DNA of 9,734 nt from Trebonia sp. GTDB lineage: Bacteria > Actinomycetota > Actinomycetes > Streptosporangiales > Streptosporangiaceae. The notes beneath the pieces were generated by a model, which made no database searches, had not been told where the DNA came from, and saw nothing but the letters and a program-made list of their open reading frames with translations. Both the position numbers and the translations under genes were made by a program. The stretch is taken from the NCBI GenBank assembly GCA_030038035.1, contig JASHPP010000556.1:1-9734 (forward strand). The letters are read 5' to 3'. Of this stretch, positions 8,022-9,734 are shown piece by piece; position 1 is the stretch's first letter, and each line of letters starts with the position of its first letter.

Positions 8022-8188
8022 GCGGCGTCCTTACTTTTCCTGCACTGGGCGGCGAAGTCGGTCGCGGGCACGCGCCGTCCACGGCCACCGTGGCGGCAGA
8101 AAAGAAAAGGCCGCCCGGCTGCTCGCGGTGCGCGCCCTGTAAACCCGGTTAAACGGTAGCAAACCTGGGCTTTAACGATAGGCGGCGG
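8022..8188 (-). promoter_or_regulatory. Structured 5' leader of sir (candidate attenuator)
   Basis: This 167-base untranslated stretch lies between the leader-peptide stop and sir. On the minus strand CCGCCGCC (8188-8181) directly follows the leader stop. GGCGGC (8115-8110) can pair with it, or with GCCGCC at 8097-8092 (12-base loop) or at 8053-8048. CUUUUCUUUUCU follows GGCGGC at once (8109-8098), so pairing with the first arm would give a terminator-like structure. A second perfect hairpin, CCACGG-TGG-CCGTGG (8093-8079), overlaps the middle arm by two bases, making the folds partly exclusive. AAAC recurs with an exact 10-bp step at 8141, 8151 and 8161. Regulation is inferred. Confidence 0.55.
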
Positions 8189-8257
8189 TCAGCGTGCGAG
8201 GCGACAAATGGCGCTGCGGACACGGAGGAAATCGACGTGCCGACGCACGACGAGCAT
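8189..8257 (-). CDS. Actinobacterial sulfur-type leader peptide upstream of sir
   Basis: This is a 22-residue ORF with the core RRHVDFLRVRSAIC followed by RLAR and a stop. It fits the short actinobacterial pattern RRHVDLxRVxSAxC that automated annotation labels putative leader peptide and that is commonly found before sulfur-assimilation genes (from memory, not searched). The single Cys is the fifth codon before the stop. Translation of such a peptide would sense cysteine supply and control the genes downstream. Here the stop lies 167 bases before sir on the same strand, and complementary GC-rich arms follow it immediately. I chose the ATG at 8257; only a weak GGA precedes it. An in-frame GTG at 8275 would give 28 residues. 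A still longer frame reaches far upstream but has no family support. Confidence 0.7.
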   Translation of the reverse strand: MLVVRRHVDFLRVRSAICRLAR

Positions 8258-8394
8258 CGGGTCCGTAACACTCACCTGAGCAGGATCACACATTCCAAGC
8301 GCCGCTGTCCAGCCCAGATGGGTCATGATCAGCGCAACTTCCCGCGCGGCGCGGGTATTCCTGGCCCGGCGCCCTTTTCTGTTGTAAATATCCC
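8258..8394. other. Gap between mini-gene and leader peptide: promoter region and hairpin
   Basis: This stretch should hold the promoter of the leader-sir transcript on the minus strand. A possible -35 TTGGAA lies near 8292-8297, but there is no convincing -10. A perfect hairpin CCCGCG-CGG-CGCGGG occupies 8341-8355, downstream of the Cys-rich mini-gene on the minus strand, and could end its transcript; no U-run follows. An in-frame ATG at 8326 would give the leader ORF a 45-residue form, which I do not favour. Confidence 0.35.
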
Positions 8395-8532
8395 CTAGCC
8401 CTGGCGGACCCAGCTCAGCGACGGTTCTGACGCTGCCTGGCTGGCGTCGCGGGCCGGCAGGTGCTGGCAGTCGCACCAGGTGCCGCCCGGGCAGTCCTCG
8501 TGGTGCCGCTGGCGGCATGGGAGGCAGATCAT
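8395..8532 (-). CDS. 45-residue Cys/His-rich mini-protein, probable metal-binding knuckle
   Basis: The N-terminal half is dense in metal ligands: Cys3, Cys6, His10, His11, Cys14, Cys20, Cys22 and His24, in MICLPCRQRHHEDC and PGGTWCDCQH. The spacing is CxxC-x3-HH-xx-C-x5-C-x-C-x-H. The second half is polar and probably disordered. I recall short actinobacterial proteins ending in CPGGTWCDCQH, of no known function. Zinc or iron binding is inferred from composition. There is no ribosome binding site before the ATG at 8532, so it may be leaderless; its start lies 41 bases from that of the divergent phosphoribosyltransferase. It reads toward the sir leader on the same strand. The gene is easily missed because longer overlapping ORFs cover it. 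Confidence 0.6.
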   Translation of the reverse strand: MICLPCRQRHHEDCPGGTWCDCQHLPARDASQAASEPSLSWVRQG

Positions 8533-8573
8533 GGTATTTATTGTGCGCGCTCGCCGGGTATAACCGCGCCGAC
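8533..8573. promoter_or_regulatory. Divergent promoter region
   Basis: These 41 bases separate the mini-gene start (minus) from the phosphoribosyltransferase start (plus). TATAAC at 8559-8564 is a good -10 for the plus strand. It ends 9 bases before the ATG at 8574, which would give a leaderless or near-leaderless mRNA. On the minus strand CACAAT lies 7 bases before the mini-gene ATG. Neither has a clear -35. Confidence 0.45.
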
Positions 8574-9278
8574 ATGGCCAGCGCGTTCCCTGAGCCCCGC
8601 GCGGCCGGGATTTTCCCACTGCTGTTCCCGGACCGCGCCGCCGCCGGGCTGCTCCTTGGTAAACGGCTGGCGGGCACAGGCCCGTACTCCGCTGCTGTTG
8701 CCCATCATCCAGAACGGACCGTGGTGGCTGCCCTGCCCAGAGGCGGGGTCGCGGTGGGCCGGGCCGTGGCGGCATGCCTGGGCCTGCCGCTTGAAGTGCT
8801 CGTGACCAGGAAGATCGGCCACCCGGACGAGCCCGAGCTTGGCCTTGGCGCCATCTCCGAAGGCGGCGAGCCCGTCTTCGACGAGGAGATGCTGACCCGG
8901 GCCGGGCTGCGCCCGCGCGACCTGGCGCTTGTCGTCGCCAGGGAACGGGCCGAACTAGCGCGGCGAGTCCTCGTGTACCGGGGCGGGCGGCCGCCGCCGG
9001 ACTTCGCGGGCCGGCGCGTGATCGTGGTTGACGACGGGCTGGCGACCGGGGTGACGGCCAGGGCCGCGCTGCGCGCCCTGCAGGCCCGCTGCCCGGAGCG
9101 TCTTGTGCTCGCGGTGCCGGTCGCCTCCACGCAGGCGGCGCGGGCGCTGAAAGCAGAAACCGACGAGGTGGTGACTCTTGTCACACCTCGCCGGTTCCAT
9201 AGCGTGGGGGAGTGGTACGCCGAATTCGGCCAGCTGACCGACGCCGACGTGCTGACGCTGCTCGCAGCTTCGCGATAG
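8574..9278 (+). CDS. Stand-alone phosphoribosyltransferase-family protein
   Basis: This 234-residue type I phosphoribosyltransferase fold belongs to the family with an N-terminal LFPDRAAAGLLL segment (17-28), ALPRGGVAVG (53-62) and the PRPP-binding signature VIVVDDGLATGVTA (149-162). VLVTRKIGHPDEPELGLGAIS (75-95) and FHSVGEWYAEFGQLTD (208-223) are also typical. The base acceptor of this family is unknown; some members may act in stress or regulation rather than salvage. I chose the ATG at 8574 because a TATAAC -10 lies just upstream and the homologous core starts near residue 16. The ATG at 8517 (253 residues) would overlap the divergent mini-gene and add sequence unlike the family. Residues 45-51 (HPERTVV) are encoded by dispersed motif copy A. 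The gene converges on the WhiB gene. Confidence 0.85.
   Translation: MASAFPEPRAAGIFPLLFPDRAAAGLLLGKRLAGTGPYSAAVAHHPERTVVAALPRGGVAVGRAVAACLGLPLEVLVTRKIGHPDEPELGLGAISEGGEPVFDEEMLTRAGLRPRDLALVVARERAELARRVLVYRGGRPPPDFAGRRVIVVDDGLATGVTARAALRALQARCPERLVLAVPVASTQAARALKAETDEVVTLVTPRRFHSVGEWYAEFGQLTDADVLTLLAASR
8707..8726 (+). repeat. Dispersed motif copy A (ATCC-GAACG family)
   Basis: The plus strand reads ATCCAGAACGGACCGTGGTG. It matches 17 of 18 core bases of the copy at 4571-4590. Here it is inside a coding sequence (HPERTVV of the phosphoribosyltransferase), so its conservation may reflect chance or coding constraint. Confidence 0.35.
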
Positions 9279-9299
9279 CGCTGGTCTGGACGCGGACTG

Positions 9300-9599
9300 T
9301 CAGGCCGCGTTGGCGCGGCGCATCCTGCGACGGCGCTCCGCGGAGCGCTCGTCCTCGTTCAGGCCGCCCCAAGTGCCGTACTTCTCAGGGCGGGCAACGG
9401 CGTAGTTGAGGCACTCAATCCGGACCGGGCAGCTCGCACAGACGGCCTTGGCCTTGCGCTCCCTGATCTCCCGCTCTGGCTGCCGCTCACCGTCTGGGCC
9501 GAAGAAGAGCATCAGATCCTCGCCACGACACGCGGCAGCGTCCTGCCACCCCCAGTTAGGGCGGGGAAGCATCGCCGTCTGCCTGCGCACCTGAGACAT
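9300..9599 (-). CDS. WhiB-like (Wbl) iron-sulfur transcription factor
   Basis: This 99-residue Wbl protein binds a 4Fe-4S cluster through four cysteines: Cys24 (AAACRGED), Cys54 and Cys57 (VCASCPVR), and Cys63 (IECLNYA). The beta-turn that contacts the sigma factor region 4 is YGTWGGLNEDER (74-85). The C-terminus is basic (RRRRMRR, 89-95) and probably binds DNA. Wbl proteins act with the housekeeping sigma factor and respond to NO, oxygen or redox state. The subclass could not be assigned; there is no WhiB7-type AT-hook (RGRP). Unlike many Wbl proteins it has an N-terminal extension of about 18 residues. The ATG at 9599 has AGGTGA 8 bases upstream. The stop lies 21 bases from that of the convergent phosphoribosyltransferase. 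Confidence 0.95.
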   Translation of the reverse strand: MSQVRRQTAMLPRPNWGWQDAAACRGEDLMLFFGPDGERQPEREIRERKAKAVCASCPVRIECLNYAVARPEKYGTWGGLNEDERSAERRRRMRRANAA

Positions 9600-9734
9600 G
9601 GATCGGTCACCTCATACAAAGTTGCTTTAGTCTTGCGTTACCCTTGCTAGTGGCTCGTTAGCACGCGAGCCCAGTACGCGGTAACTGCCGTCGATCATGC
9701 AACGCTCTGAGTCGCCAGAGTGTTCCCGCGCGCC
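9600..9734 (-). promoter_or_regulatory. Upstream region of the WhiB-like gene with two hairpins
   Basis: Besides the ribosome binding site (GAGGTGA, about 9607-9613), the region holds a perfect 6-bp inverted repeat GGCTCG/CGAGCC (9652-9657 and 9666-9671, 8-base loop). It also holds CTCTG/CAGAG with a 6-base loop near the right end. GGGTAAC (minus) lies near 9637-9643 and GGTAAC (plus) near 9680-9685. No clear -10 and -35 pair is seen. These are candidate operator or leader structures for autoregulation, which is common for Wbl genes. Confidence 0.35.

Noticed and set aside
5913..8159. 748-residue open frame on the plus strand opposite sir and cysH
   Set aside because: It has no recognisable motif and a biased His/Pro/Val/Gln composition. 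It is the antisense shadow of sir, whose siroheme cysteines and family signatures are unmistakable.
8189..8677. 162-residue minus-strand frame containing the leader peptide
   Set aside because: It overlaps the mini-gene and the phosphoribosyltransferase start in another frame. Only its last 22 residues match a known pattern.
8705..9184. 159-residue minus-strand frame opposite the phosphoribosyltransferase
   Set aside because: It is Ser/Arg/Thr-rich antisense without motifs, and the plus strand carries the PRPP-binding signature.
9697..9734. ATG on the plus strand at 9697, open to the right edge, as a divergent gene start
   Set aside because: Only 12 codons are visible, with no ribosome binding site or recognisable sequence.

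Overview
The window is high-GC DNA from an actinobacterium. The evidence is the GC-rich third codon positions, a WhiB-family regulator (a family confined to Actinobacteria and their phages), a mycobacterial/Streptomyces-type sulfite reductase with its small zinc-ribbon partner gene, and starts that look leaderless. The genus cannot be fixed from the sequence.

Most genes lie on the minus strand and read right to left. From about 8257 down to 4584 is an assimilatory sulfur cluster: a 22-residue leader peptide, a ferredoxin-type sulfite reductase (sir), a 51-residue zinc-ribbon protein, an iron-sulfur APS/PAPS reductase (cysH) and a sirohydrochlorin chelatase (cbiX type). CysH makes sulfite, Sir reduces it to sulfide, and the chelatase makes the siroheme that Sir needs. 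The coding starts of the zinc-ribbon gene and cysH overlap the preceding stops (ATGA, GTGA), so these genes look translationally coupled. Sulfate activation genes (cysD/N/C or sat) and sulfate transport genes are absent from the window.

Downstream, after a hairpin-bearing gap of about 170 bases, come glgX (glycogen debranching, GH13) and, 4 bases later, a RibD C-terminal-domain reductase. Then follow a MarR regulator and a DHA2-type MFS exporter that leaves the window at its left edge. The marR and MFS genes overlap by one base (TGATG), and marR appears to be autoregulated through a palindrome overlapping its promoter.

On the right, a 45-residue Cys/His-rich mini-protein (minus) diverges from a stand-alone phosphoribosyltransferase (plus). 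The phosphoribosyltransferase converges on a WhiB-like gene (minus), with 21 bases between their stops.

The most interesting material is non-coding or tiny. There is the leader peptide plus a 167-base untranslated region with competing GC-rich arms and a U-rich tract before sir. A strong inverted repeat sits at the cysH/cbiX junction, and a GCGGTA direct-repeat array lies in front of glgX. A roughly 20-base motif with consensus ATCCNGAACGRACMGTGG occurs three times. The Cys-rich mini-gene is easily missed because larger overlapping ORFs hide it.
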